Shown in pieces: positions 27,843 to 36,729 of a DNA stretch of 36,729 bases. The translations under genes and the position numbers were made by a program. This DNA is from Chara braunii (lineage: Eukaryota > Streptophyta > Charophyceae > Charales > Characeae). Numbering within the stretch: position 1 is the first letter of the stretch; the number at the start of each line of letters is the position of its first letter. The notes under the pieces were generated by a model. That model was not told the origin of the DNA. It saw only the letters and a program-made list of their open reading frames with translations, and made no database searches. Location: positions 2,908,069 to 2,944,797 of the forward strand of contig BFEA01000137.1 in NCBI GenBank assembly GCA_003427395.1. The letters are read 5' to 3'.

Positions 27843-28201
27843 TTTCCTTACAGGTATGAGGCTTGTTGGGGCTATCATTCTTGTGGCTCGACCAACAGCG
27901 TAGTGTTTACTCATTTCTTAGAGAGAGATATTTATGATATCCGCCTATATGTCAAGGAAGGAGGCAACAATGATGGTGAGGATTTTAATTGGTTATGGGA
28001 GATCGTAATCCAATTTATTTATGATGAAAAGACAGACTTGATCAAGCAAAAGAAGAAAGTGGAATGGGGTTAATGCCAGTAACATACAAGACTGTTCCAA
28101 TCCCTCCTATACCTGACAGCTATTGTGACGGGAGTAACTGGCTACCGATAATCAACATGGTATTGACAAGAGAGAAAAGAGACGGTGGTCATGAGAACTG
28201 A
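27843..28201 (+). pseudogene. Element C pre-gag module A, copy 1
   Basis: This is the first of four related segments between PBS and gag. It reads FPYRYEACWGYHS, then FLERDIYDIRLYVKEGG, then an acidic/basic helix, with a TAA at 28071. The next frame picks up at an overlapping ATG (28073) with TVPIPPIPDSYCDGSNWLP and ends at the stop near 28199. Conserved points shared with copy 2 are FPY.xxRYE, D-YD-R-YV, P-PP-PD and a W plus hydrophobic end. The frame change between halves and the lack of a start codon suggest a relic. Function is unknown and I do not recognise the domain. Confidence 0.6.
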
Positions 28202-28676
28202 AGAGATTTCAGCAGAAGTAATCAGACAAAGAAGGTCAAATTTTGGCCGAGGTTCGGGTCCAAGTCAAGAGAAGATTGAATGTCTCCTAAGGTCACTGAA
28301 TACTCCGAGCAAGAGAGAGGCATTTCCATATGAAGTTGTCAGGTATGAGATGGTCGAGAGCGGATGGGAACAGGAACGATTATATGTACTGACATTCTAT
28401 TTCACAGACCTGGATGTGTATGATGTAAGAATTTATGTTCCAAAAGAAAGGTGTGCTGACGCAGTGTATGAGAGATGTTGGGGATTTGCTGAAGAGGTAG
28501 TACTAAGAGAGAAAGAGAGGCTTGAGAGAGAGAACAAGTGCTTCACTGGATCTACACGATTTACTGCCTTCAAGGGATTTCCAACTCCTCCTTTACCTGA
28601 TATAAATTTATCAAAAGATGTTTGGTTTGCGGTGATTGAATTTGCCCAGAAAGCGAGAAGAGGTCAAAGAGTCTGA
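28185..28676 (+). CDS. Element C pre-gag module A, copy 2 (open), unknown function
   Basis: This is the best preserved copy, 163 codons. After a basic N-terminal part (VIRQRRSNFGRG), the module reads FPYEVVRYEMVESGWEQERL, YVLTFYFTDLDVYDVRIYV, a helix with EEVVLREKERLERENK, FPTPPLPDINL and DVWFAVIEFAQKARRG. No signal peptide, membrane segment or cysteine cluster is visible; predicted nature is a small mixed alpha/beta domain followed by a charged helix. It lies in its own frame, overlapping the end of copy 1 and 478-480 bp from its neighbours. An extra ORF upstream of gag is known in plant Ogre/Tat-type elements, but I cannot link this sequence to those proteins. Confidence 0.55.
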   Translation: MVMRTEEISAEVIRQRRSNFGRGSGPSQEKIECLLRSLNTPSKREAFPYEVVRYEMVESGWEQERLYVLTFYFTDLDVYDVRIYVPKERCADAVYERCWGFAEEVVLREKERLERENKCFTGSTRFTAFKGFPTPPLPDINLSKDVWFAVIEFAQKARRGQRV

Positions 28677-28740
28677 TGAGTCGACGTTATGTACCCTTGA
28701 AAGAGAGGCCTAAATTTAGACTGATGAGAGGTCATGAATG

Positions 28741-29121
28741 AGTAAGGCTAAGTCAGACAAGCTCTTGGACTCTCTTAATTCTACAGTGTGTAGAGTTGTA
28801 ATTCCTTATGAGATCGTGAGGTATGAAGCCATAAAAAGACCGGGACAAAAACAGGACAGTCTGTATGTTCTTACATGCTATTGAATTGGGATTTATGTGT
28901 CGAAGCAAAGATTTGACGAAAGTCGAAAAGGTGCGTGTTGGCAACGAGCCTCGGATCGTGCACATGATGAGAAAAGAAGATTAGAGAGGGAAGGGAGGAA
29001 CTTCTCCTTTAGTACCTATGTCAGACCTTTTGTTGGGACACTATCTCCACCTGTTAAGGGGGCTGTTAAGGGACTTATGTTCTCAAGAGATAATTGGTAT
29101 GCTATGATAAAGATTGCATGA
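28741..29121 (+). pseudogene. Element C pre-gag module A, copy 3
   Basis: It reads LLDSLNS (copy 2 has LLRSLNT), then IPYEIVRYEAI, SLYVLTCY, a stop in place of the FTDLDVYDVR segment, then IYVSKQRFDES, DEKRRLEREGRNFSF, LSPPVKG and NWYAMIKIA. The order matches copy 2 throughout, with a short internal loss and a TGA near 28884. The copy-to-copy offset from copy 2 is 478 bp. Confidence 0.6.
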
Positions 29122-29129
29122 AAAATGAA

Positions 29130-29666
29130 GAGAGCCCAAGAAAAATACTCTCAGTAGCTAGGATAACTACTGTGAGTGGCAAACTTTATGAAGTGATAGA
29201 GCAAGATAATCCCTTTGTAATCTTGAGACATGAGATTTGTGGGGAAGGACATATAGTATTTCATATCCCGGTAGTCAAGTTCCTGAACTCTGACAGTCTG
29301 GATGTGAGGGTTTATTCCTCCAACAGCCTGGAGGAGCAAGTTGATTACTTGGAATATTTAAAGGGAGCGTACGTTACTCTTGGGCGGACAAAAGAATAAT
29401 TGGAGAGATTGAAAAGGAAAGTAACATGGGGAGTGGGAGTAAGGGAATTTGAAACACTTCCTGAATTCTCACTTGCTAAAGGATTTGAAGACAGAAGAGA
29501 TTGGATGCCTCTGTTAGAAGCCATTGCCGAGATTGGTAGAGCAAGAGAAAAAGACACCGCTGTAATGATAAGATCCCTACTTCTGTGTACCTTTGAACAC
29601 AGATTTGAGATCCCTGATTATGTCCGACCTGAGATCTACCTTTCAGATGTTGCTTATGATGGTTAG
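29130..29666 (+). pseudogene. Element C pre-gag module A, copy 4 (diverged)
   Basis: The frame reads KLYEVIEQDNPFVILRHE, FLNSDSLDVRVYSSNS, then after a stop at 29397-29399 LERLKRK, FETLPEFSLAKG and RRDWMPLLEAIAEIGRARE. The landmarks correspond one by one to copy 2 (RYE, D-DVRIY, RLERENK, FPTPPLPDI, WFAVIEFAQKAR), though identity is low. A further 40 codons (FEHRFEIPDYVRPEIYL) follow before the stop at 29664-29666. Confidence 0.5.
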
Positions 29667-29668
29667 CA

Positions 29669-30163
29669 ATGCCCAGTTTGACTGAACAGCTGCCACTAGG
29701 AGTTGTGTTGGAAGGTAGAGTAGTGAAGATAGAAGGGACTCTTCGGATCTCTGATAGGAATCTTTCTACCCTGGATGAGCTTGAGTTTTTGCAGCCTTTC
29801 TTGGATCGCATGAGAGATTCTGCCTTGAGAATTACCACTGACCAGACTGAGATAAGCTATCTGTTAAAGGTGGTGAAAGTGGGAACTACCGAAAGGGTAT
29901 CATACCACACTTTTCAGGAACGGGTCTCTCTTGCAAGAAGGGTCAACAGCGGCCAGTAAATGATGCAATTTGATTATGAGATTATAGACCTGACTCGGTA
30001 TTTTATGATCCGGGATACAATAAAGGGGTATGACAGAAGACTGAGTAGGGATGACGAGAAAGAATTGATTGAAGATTACGTTGGAAGGCTGAGAAGGATT
30101 GCGCTGCCCTTGATCACTACCCAATCAATTATTGCTTATATGTACAGAACTCTCAGGGGATAG
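29669..30163 (+). pseudogene. Element C pre-gag module B, two copies
   Basis: One frame with a single internal TAA (29957-29959). Copy 1 (from 29753) reads RNLSTLDELEFLQPF, RMRDSALRITTDQTEISYLL, FQERVSLARRV. Copy 2 (from about 30035) reads RRLSRDDEKELIED, RLRRIALPLITTQSIIAYMY and, after a frame change at the TAG near 30161, EERNEPISLVRRVRD. The offset is 279 bp. Conserved pattern: LS..DE, R.R..AL, TT.Q..I.Y, ER..SL.RRV. It is basic and mostly helical. No known domain is recognised. It directly precedes gag. Confidence 0.55.
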
Positions 30164-30261
30164 AGCAGACAAGAGAAGAGAGGAACGAGCCTATATCTCT
30201 TGTGAGAAGAGTGAGAGATTGAAGGGCAGAGAAGAAAAAAGGACGAGTTATAGAAAGAGAA

Positions 30262-31606
30262 GTGAGTACTTGGGAAAAGTTTATGGTTAAGATGGCTGGA
30301 CGAGCAAGACCAAGTACGTCTGCAGGGACCAATGAAGAGGCCCTGGTAGGGGTTATACGGAAACTGGTCGAGAGAGTTGATACTATAAAAAGAAGGTCAG
30401 ACATTGCAAGAGCAAAGAGGCCAGATGAGAGAATTCCCTTCTTCAGAGAACCTCAAGTTAATGACTTACTGGACGAGTATGAGTTATTTGGGCTCAGTTA
30501 TGGCTGGACAGATAAACAACGGCTTAAGCACCTCCTATCTTATTGTGATACTGACTCAAGATTGGCAGGAGCTAATGGAAGGTGCTACTACTTCGGAAGA
30601 AGTCAAGGAGAGGCTGAAAAAGGAATTTGAGAAAGATTCGGTTCCGACAACAATTAAGGACTTACTCAACATCAGAAGGGTTAAATATGACACCTTCAAG
30701 GTTTTTCTTCAGACCTTCATCCGAACAGCAAGAAGAATTTCATATTTGGACGAAGCTCAGAGATGTCATATATTTTAGACAAATTTTACTGACACCGAAA
30801 GGCAAGCAGTCCTTAGTCAGGCTCAACACTATCCTCTCAGATGGGATGAAATGGTTGCAATCATAAGAACTCTACCTACTGTCTCCCATAAGAAATGGTC
30901 ACTGGATCAGATCAGTACTTTGGCCAAAGACTGGGAGACTGAGAATGGAACGAATACAGGAACCAATCTAACTGCTGTGAATATTCTTCAAAAAGTGATG
31001 GCTAACTTTATGCCTGCAAGGCCTGCAACGCATGCTGTGGATGACAGGGGAAAGAAGAAGGCCGAAAGTGAAGAGGATGACGACGATGATGATGGCAATG
31101 AGGGCTATGGTAAGAAAGGGGACTCTTTAAGATCCAAAAAGAATGGGAGGAATAGTGATGAAGGAAACAGAGAGAGAAGAAAATATGATCCGCATCCTAA
31201 GAGGAGTTTTACTTGCTACTATTGTGGCGAGAGTGGACATACTACCACCTATTGCAAGCCACTTGAGGAGGATATAAGAAGTGGGGTGGCAAAGAAAGAT
31301 GCAATGGGTCATGTCTGTGATAGCTCATGGAATAAGTTGGACCCCAGACATCCGGGAGATATGAGACTTCTTGCTCTTAAACATGATGAAAAGATGAAGA
31401 TTAAGAAGAAGAGAAAGGCTAATGTGAATGTTCATTTCCTCACAGGAGACTTGCCTAATGAACTGGTACAAAGAGCAGATGACCCTTATACCATGATTGA
31501 ATTGTCTCTGCAGTCCTTAACATTGACAAAGTGTGAGCCTAGTAAGGCGTCAACAAGTGAGTTTCCATTGAGAGGGAACCCTACTTTTCAGAGTCCCTCT
31601 GGATAA
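30262..31606 (+). pseudogene. gag: Element C gag with CCHC zinc knuckle
   Basis: This is the capsid/nucleocapsid gene. A likely ATG is at 30286. The capsid part includes ERIPFFREPQVNDLLDEYEL, GWTDKQRLKHLLSYC, then after a frame change at about 30550-30590 EEVKERLKKEF, YDTFKVFLQTFIRTARRISY and, past a TAG near 30776, WDEMVAIIRTLP. An acidic run EEDDDDDDGNEG and a basic stretch lead to an intact CX2CX4HX4C zinc knuckle, CYYCGESGHTTTYC (31214-31255). The tail continues to the stop at 31604-31606. Domain order is normal; one frame change and one stop make it a pseudogene. The intact knuckle contrasts with the damaged ones in elements A and B. Confidence 0.85.
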
Positions 31607-31686
31607 GTAGAGTCCTCTTCCAATGAGATGGTTCATTACCTGGCTAACATGATGTCATTTCATGGTAATCTACCCCAGAACTTATC

Positions 31687-32738
31687 ATGGAACCTAATGT
31701 CAGGGTTGGTGAAGTAAGGAACCACCAAACCCGTATAACGCCTCAAATGATAGAAGAAAAGAAAAGAAAGAAGGCTGAGGAATCACTTATCGACATCCTT
31801 GATGATCCTCAACCGGAACGTTTACGAGAAAAGAATGAACAAGGGAGAAAGAGAAAATTTGTTATCAAGAGTGATCTGGATGATGAGACTGTGATTTCTG
31901 ATGTAATTGCTAAGATGTTGGAAGAAACGGAAGTAACACTGTCTTTCAACGAAGCAATGACATTAGCACCCAAACTGAGAGAATAATTGAAAAGGTTGAT
32001 TGAGAAGAAGAAAATGGAAGTTAATTATTTGGGGTCAGTCTTTCCTAACCAAGTGAACAGATCACTACCTGGTTGCAAAATGAGATTTGCAACCATGGGT
32101 TGTGGGCATCTTACACTTCGTATTAATCAAGTGAAGATTCTAGCTCTAGTAGATTCTGGGGCAGAAATGATACTTCTTTCACGAAGAACGATGGAGGCTT
32201 GGAATTTATCAATTGACAGACTTGCACAAAATGTATTGCAGGAGAGTTGTTCGTGGCAGGATTCATTGATAATTTACCTATCAAGATTGGGACAATGACT
32301 GTGGAGTTACTGGGTTTTGTGGTACCTGATCTAGATCATAACTCTATCTTGGGAACTCCTTTCTTGCATAGGATGGAGGCGGTCCCATTTTTCAGTCATG
32401 AAGGGTCATCCTGGATCAGTTTGCAGGATCCAGAGACTGCTCAAGAGCAGACTTTTATGGTCGGTACGAAAAATGATTTCAAGCATCAACTATCTGTTAA
32501 TTTGATCAGGAGGGAGGAATCTGCTGAAAGACTTAGAAGACTAAAGGAGGAAGGAAAACGAGAAGCAAAAGAAGAGATTTCAGTGGGAATCAATCAAGTT
32601 TCGAAGATAATGAGAGCCCTTGGTAAACTCGAGGATGAGGACGGGCAAATTGAGGCCTTTAAGAAAGCTGTGGAAACTGCTAAGGGAGGGAAGATGGAAT
32701 TGAGATTTGCATCGACTCATCCTTTTATAGGAAAATAG
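31687..32738 (+). pseudogene. Element C retropepsin
   Basis: An acidic N-terminal linker (SLIDILDDPQPERL, SDLDDETVISDVIAKMLEET, LSFNEAMTLAPKLRE) is followed by a stop at 31984-31986 and then the protease: ILALVDSGAEMILLSRRTME with the catalytic Asp at 32152-32154. After a frame change at about 32240, FIDNLPIKIGTMTVELLGFV and NSILGTPFLHRM complete the fold (ILGTPF is the usual second block). The DSG triplet is intact. The frame ends at 32736-32738. Confidence 0.82.
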
Positions 32739-32854
32739 CCACTGGGTCGAAAAGAAAATACAAACCCAAAGGGGTAAAGAAAAACCCAGTAGCAGTCTTA
32801 ATAGAGAAAGATTATGATGAAGCATTGGAAAAGGAAAGGTAAATTATAAGAGCA

Positions 32855-33684
32855 TTGAGGGAATCAGCAAAACTGGATAATAGAGTCACCAGAGAAAGGT
32901 TTAACACAATGAAGATAGGCTCGGATCAGTTTATCCTGCCTAAGGAGAAAGAATATATCTTCAGGATGTGTCAGGAGTTCTTTGGTGCCTTCTCCTCTAA
33001 TGATGAGAAGAGAGGGCGATTGGACGTGGACATGATCAAGATGGCCAAGATTTGGACAGTTGACCATGTTCCATGTAATGATAGACCAACCAAGTATGCC
33101 TTGAAGGAAGAGGCAGAAGTTGTGAAGTATCTTGACAAAAAGATTGCATCCAATGTTGCTGAACCTGCAGATGGACTGTATGCTAACCACTGGTTTTGCT
33201 TCTGGAAACCAGGGGGCGGGCTGAGATGAATACAGAATCTTCAGAAGCTCAATTCTGTATATTGATCCCACTAGCCGACCCATGACTGTCATGCACACGC
33301 CAAGGGGGCTTGTTCAGATGTGTGTGGTACCTCAGGGTTGGACTAACGGAGTGGCAGTGGTCCAAAGGGACATGATCAAAGTCATGCAGGATATTTCTCC
33401 TGAAATAATCGGTCCCTATATTGATGATAATCCTGTAAAAGGACCCTTAATGAGATGAAACTTTGGTCGCAGGGGGAGTCAGAAAGTTTGTCTGGGAACA
33501 TGCTGAAGGAGTAAAGATGGTCCTAGAAAGACTTCAGAAGTATAATCTGACTGCCTGTGGACCAAAGTCCCTTATTTTCCAACCAGAAGTGATAATCTTG
33601 GATTTCAGATGTTTCTCCAAGGGTAGGATTCCAGATCCCAAGAAGATAGACAAGATCTAAAACTGGCCTCTGCCTCTCAAAAGA
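32855..33684 (+). pseudogene. pol: Element C reverse transcriptase with motif A deleted
   Basis: The RT begins with WTVDHVPCNDRPTKYALKEE and GLYANHWFCFWKPGGGLR, a stop, then IQNLQKLNSV. In the next frame it resumes abruptly with IDPTSRPMTVMHTPRGLVQM, CVVPQGWTNGVAVVQRDMIK and the catalytic GPYIDDNPVKGP (Asp codons 33423-33428). The approximately 35 residues that carry motif A and its catalytic Asp are missing exactly where the frame changes (about 33260). A further shift leads to VRKFVWEHAEGVKMVLERL and GRIPDPKKIDKI with TAA at 33658-33660. YIDD is present, but the enzyme could not work. VKGP after YIDD and RKFVWEH are not usual in land-plant gypsy RTs. Confidence 0.88.
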
Positions 33685-34808
33685 GTGACAGATGTCAGGA
33701 GCTTCTTGGGAGTCTACGGATTCTGGAGGATTTTTATTCCTCATTTTGCCGCCCTTGCAGAACCTCTGAGAGAAATGGTAAGACAAGGAGCTAATTTAGC
33801 ATGGAATGATAAAAGACAGACTGCAGCAAAAACGTTGAAAGAAAAACTAAGAGATGACGGTGTAGTGCTGGGAGTACCATATTATGATGATGAGGAGACA
33901 AGGCCCTTCATCATTGAGGCGGATAGGGACCAGTTGCTCTGGGTGGAGTGCTTATTCAGAGAGATGAAAATGAGAGAGAAAGACCCCTAAGATTTGAAAG
34001 CAGAACCCTCAATTCTACTGAAAGAGGCTACACCCAATTCAGGAAAGAGCTACTGTCAATCATCCATAGCCTCAGGTGCTTCACGCACTACGTCTTGGGG
34101 AGGAGATTCATCCTGAGGACTGATGCATCTGCTGTCATTGGTGCCATTAAAAAGCACCAACAGGTAGATCTAACGGTCAGTAGATGGATCGCCTTCATCT
34201 GGACATATGATTTTAAGCTGGAAAAGATCCCCACTGAGAAGAACAGAGCGGATGGCCTAAGCCAGATTGAGTGGCGAGAAGAAGAAGAAGATGAGAATGG
34301 AACAATTGAAGAATCCGCCTATGTTGATAATTTTCTTAATGAAAAAGATGATGAGGATTATGAGGCACCATGCTCCTACAAGTGGAGTCTGTGGCCGGAA
34401 GAGAGAGATAGTTGGGGAGAGATCCCAAGTGCATACGTTTACAAATCGATTCTTGAGAAAGAGGAAGAAGATAAACCGATCGATTGGTATGCCAGGGTTA
34501 ATGCAGCGTCAGTGGCTGCTCATGAGATTAGGGAAAGTTCAGGTTCAAAGGAAGAAAAGGAGAGTGAAAAGAAGGAAGAAGAGATATTTTTCTTTTTTAA
34601 AGAATATAATGAGAACTATCAAGAGACTGGCAGAAAGATGGAAAAGGAGCAACTAAAAAAATATTACTGTAAAAATTCAAGGAAGAAATTCAGACTAAAA
34701 AGAGGACATCTCTTTATGGATGGTAAGGGAGGCCTACCTCCGCTAAGAGTGGTATGTGGTAAAAAGAGGCATATAGAGATAATCGCTGCTCTACATGAGA
34801 TACTGTAA
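33685..34808 (+). pseudogene. pol: Element C RNase H and linker to integrase
   Basis: It starts with VTDVRSFLGVYGFWRIFIPH, the usual RT/RNase H connection, then PFIIEADRD (expected catalytic Asp). A frame change near 33935 leads to RFESRTLNSTERGYTQFRKE (catalytic Glu region) and LRTDASAVIGAI (catalytic Asp), ending in KNRADGLSQIEW. A long acidic and Lys-rich linker of about 130 residues follows before HLFMDGKGGLPPLRVV, the start of the integrase N-terminus, with its final His near 34793. The linker is longer than usual between these domains. Confidence 0.82.
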
Positions 34809-35810
34809 ATCATGTGTCTTATGTAAGAAGAGGTCTACCACAAGGATGATTGAGCCCCTATTCCCTACAATCCTGGTAGAGCCAGCTAGTAGAGTTCATC
34901 TGGATCTCATCACTATGCCCCCAGGCAAGAGCGGGATGAGATATATACTAAACATGAAAGATAATTTCTCTGGATACGTTGAGGCAAAAGCTCTGAAAAG
35001 GAAGACAGTCGAGCAAGTGGCTGATTGGATAGAAGAAGTCTATCTCGGTATCCTTTTATCAAAAAATTTGTCTCAGACAGAGGATCAGAATTCATAAATG
35101 AGGTTGTCAGAAGAATTACACTCAGATTGGGTGTCAGAATTCGGTATGTGACTACTTACCATCCTCAAGCGAATGCACCTGTTGAAAGAGGTCACAGAAC
35201 TCTGAAAGATTCATTGGCCAAGTGGTGCGAAGGGAAATTCAGTAACAGGCCAAAGGTGTTAAGAACTGCTGTATATGCTGATAATATCACACTCAAGAGA
35301 CCTACTGGTTATGCACCTTTTACTCTGTGGTACGGTCGATATGCTACATTGCAAATTGAGAATATTGTCAAGACATGGTCAAGTCAAGAGAGTGACAAGG
35401 ATTATTCTATTTTAGAACTCCTTCAGATCAGAATTAGGCAGATATCTGAAGTCGATCAGGCAGTGATGGATGCAGCAGAGAGAATGACATTCAACAGACT
35501 ATCGGATCAAGAAAGATGGAACAAGAAAAGGTATATAAGAAAAGAGAAATTAAGGATTGGAGATGTTGTTCTTCTATTTGACAGTTCTCTTGAGACACAA
35601 TGAACTAAAAGATTGGAGCCTAGATGGTTTGGTCCCTATACGATCACTGGAGAAGCAGAAGGCAAGGTTTATGAGATCTCAGAAATTGATGGATCCAGGG
35701 TTCATGACATGGTGTCAGGGTCAAGACTTCGTAAGTTTATCTTCAGAGACCCTGACTTGATCCCTACAGTCACTCCAAAAAGAGGAAAGAGGAGACAACC
35801 ACCCAAGTAA
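34795..35810 (+). pseudogene. pol: Element C integrase
   Basis: The zinc region lacks the stretch between the last His (ALHE) and CKSCVLCKK: the two run together at about 34795 with a frame change, so HHCC is incomplete. The catalytic core has Asp 34903-34905 (VHLDLITM), then a frame change near 35045, Asp 35076-35078 (VSDRGSEF) and Glu 35184-35186 (APVERGH), with exactly 35 residues between the last two. A stop at 35601-35603 interrupts the frame. It then continues through RWFGPYTITGEAEGKVYEI (GPY/F module) to a basic end RGKRRQPPK at 35810. No chromodomain is visible, unlike element A. Confidence 0.9.
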
Positions 35811-35908
35811 AAGAACGATCATAGAGGACTGAGAAAGAATACAGTAAGACACTGAGACAGTGAGGCTCAGTTATCAGCAGACAATGATCATTCTTGTATA
35901 AGTCAATT

Positions 35909-35978
35909 CAGCATTTCAGTTCCAGTACTTCAGTTTCAGTACTCCAGTTTCAGCATCTCAGTTTCAATATTCCAGTTT
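35909..35978 (+). repeat. 14-bp tandem repeat, five units
   Basis: Units of the type CAGTACTTCAGTTT start at 35909, 35923, 35937, 35951 and 35965, each with one to four substitutions. Confidence 0.9.
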
Positions 35979-36206
35979 TCAGCAAGTCATTTCGTTATCT
36001 ATTTCAGCAAGCAACTAAGTTAATGATACTATATCTTTGATGCAGTGTTGCAGTCGATCCATGAGTGTCAAATCCTGAGAGTGGGAAGTAGCTGTGAGTA
36101 CAGTTTTGAGAGCATTGGCACAAGTGTCAAGGTCTGAGAAGCTCATGGCTGCAGCACATCAAACGATATAAGCAGTGCTATTGTTATTACTAAGAGAAAT
36201 CATGAT

Positions 36207-36395
36207 GGGCATAAAGAAGTTCAGTTCTGCCTGACTGAGAATTATCAGCAGAAGGGCTTCGTGTCTCTAACCAAGTTGTTCATCCAAGAGATTCAGATGA
36301 AGGCAGGCATAAAGAAGTTCAGCTTTACTTGACTAAGAGTGGTCAGTAGAGGAACTTCGTGCTTATTGGCTGAGGGTCTGTCTTCACTCAGATGA
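36207..36395 (+). repeat. 98-bp tandem repeat, two units
   Basis: GCATAAAGAAGTTCAG occurs at 36209-36224 and 36307-36322. In both cases it is followed by TGACT.AGA, TCAG.AGA and ACTTCGTG-like or GCTTCGTG phrases in the same order. Confidence 0.8.
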
Positions 36396-36620
36396 GGGAA
36401 GGGACCTCCCTGAGATCAGTATTTCATTATTTCCTTGAGACTGACGGGACATCTCTTGGAAAAGAAATCCCAGTTGAGGGAAGAGACCTCTCTGGGGCTA
36501 GCACTAAGTCTTTGCTTGAGGCTGAAGGGAGGTCTCTTGCGAACCCTTAGTGTTGGCTAGCATGTCATTGTTCAGTGCCTCTTGAGACTAAAGGGAGGTC
36601 TCTTGGGAAATGTTTGTTTT
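36396..36620. repeat. GAGACC/GGTCTC repeat cluster
   Basis: CTTGAG.CTGAAGGGAGGTCTCTTG-type phrases recur around 36436, 36516 and 36582. They are interleaved with their near reverse complements GAGGGAAGAGACCTC around 36403 and 36477, giving potential hairpins. Confidence 0.65.
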
Positions 36621-36729
36621 GTTGTGGGGCGAGGGCAGTCTGCTTGTGGGGTTATGATATGCTTGTCTGACTATATGTGCCTGGGGTTTTCTTCTCTAAC
36701 CTAAGGATGCGTTGATTGCCGAGGCTAGC

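Larger units (their letters stand above)
35811..36729 (+). other. Element C 3' non-coding region, repeat-rich
   Basis: No coding region is recognised. A purine tract AAAAAGAGGAAAGAGGAG at 35776-35793 could serve as a polypurine tract, but it lies inside the coding end. Several tandem repeat families occupy the region and no LTR copy matching the 27.4-kb end was found before the window stops. Confidence 0.5.

Overview
This is a repeat-dense eukaryotic nuclear window, best read as nested, decayed transposable elements with a few possible exon fragments. I see no confident intact host gene. The TE content and plant-type features point to a streptophyte: a plant tRNA-Asp-type primer site, a chromodomain Ty3/gypsy element, an initiator-Met-type primer site, and perfect GTAAGT splice donors. 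The coiled-coil gag (a TTPYTKE start and a later WVANLS-like stretch) and the RT wording recall the charophyte alga Chara braunii. That name is recognition from memory, not a database result (about 0.55).

Layout. 1-404: purine-rich repeat, then an array of 18 TTGACC-type units. 1087-11379: Ty3/gypsy element A on + (gag, protease, RT, RNase H, integrase, chromodomain), broken by frameshifts and stops. It is split between protease and RT by a 4.7-kb insertion (3712-8430) that has a hairpin at each end and a possible 3-bp target duplication. 11418-12356: probable 3' LTR of A. 12357-15595: microsatellites and several exon-like stretches. 15596-17215: two opposite-strand pieces of a LINE. 17216-20120: minus-strand gypsy element B, with its RT core deleted and fused to the LINE piece. 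20531-20568: a perfect mate-pair junction adapter, so continuity across this point is not trustworthy. 21435-22540: initiator-Met-type primer site and putative LTR of a minus-strand element. 22540-23560: 3' end of a LINE on +. 23830-26700: one terminal-exon-like ORF, diverged tandem repeats, GTTCGGG arrays, a 770-bp N gap and a long fold-back. 27458-35810: gypsy element C on +, followed by a tandem-repeat-rich 3' region to the window end.

The most unusual content is element C. Between its primer-binding site and gag lies about 2.4 kb of decayed coding sequence. It is built from four tandem copies of one module (A, about 110-120 aa) and two copies of a second (B, about 75 aa), neither of which I recognise. 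Its pol wording (VKGP after YIDD, RKFVWEH, APVERGH) is closer to gypsy pols I associate with basidiomycetes than to typical land-plant ones. All three gypsy elements have lost catalytic or metal-binding residues in addition to their frame breaks, so they look non-autonomous or dead.
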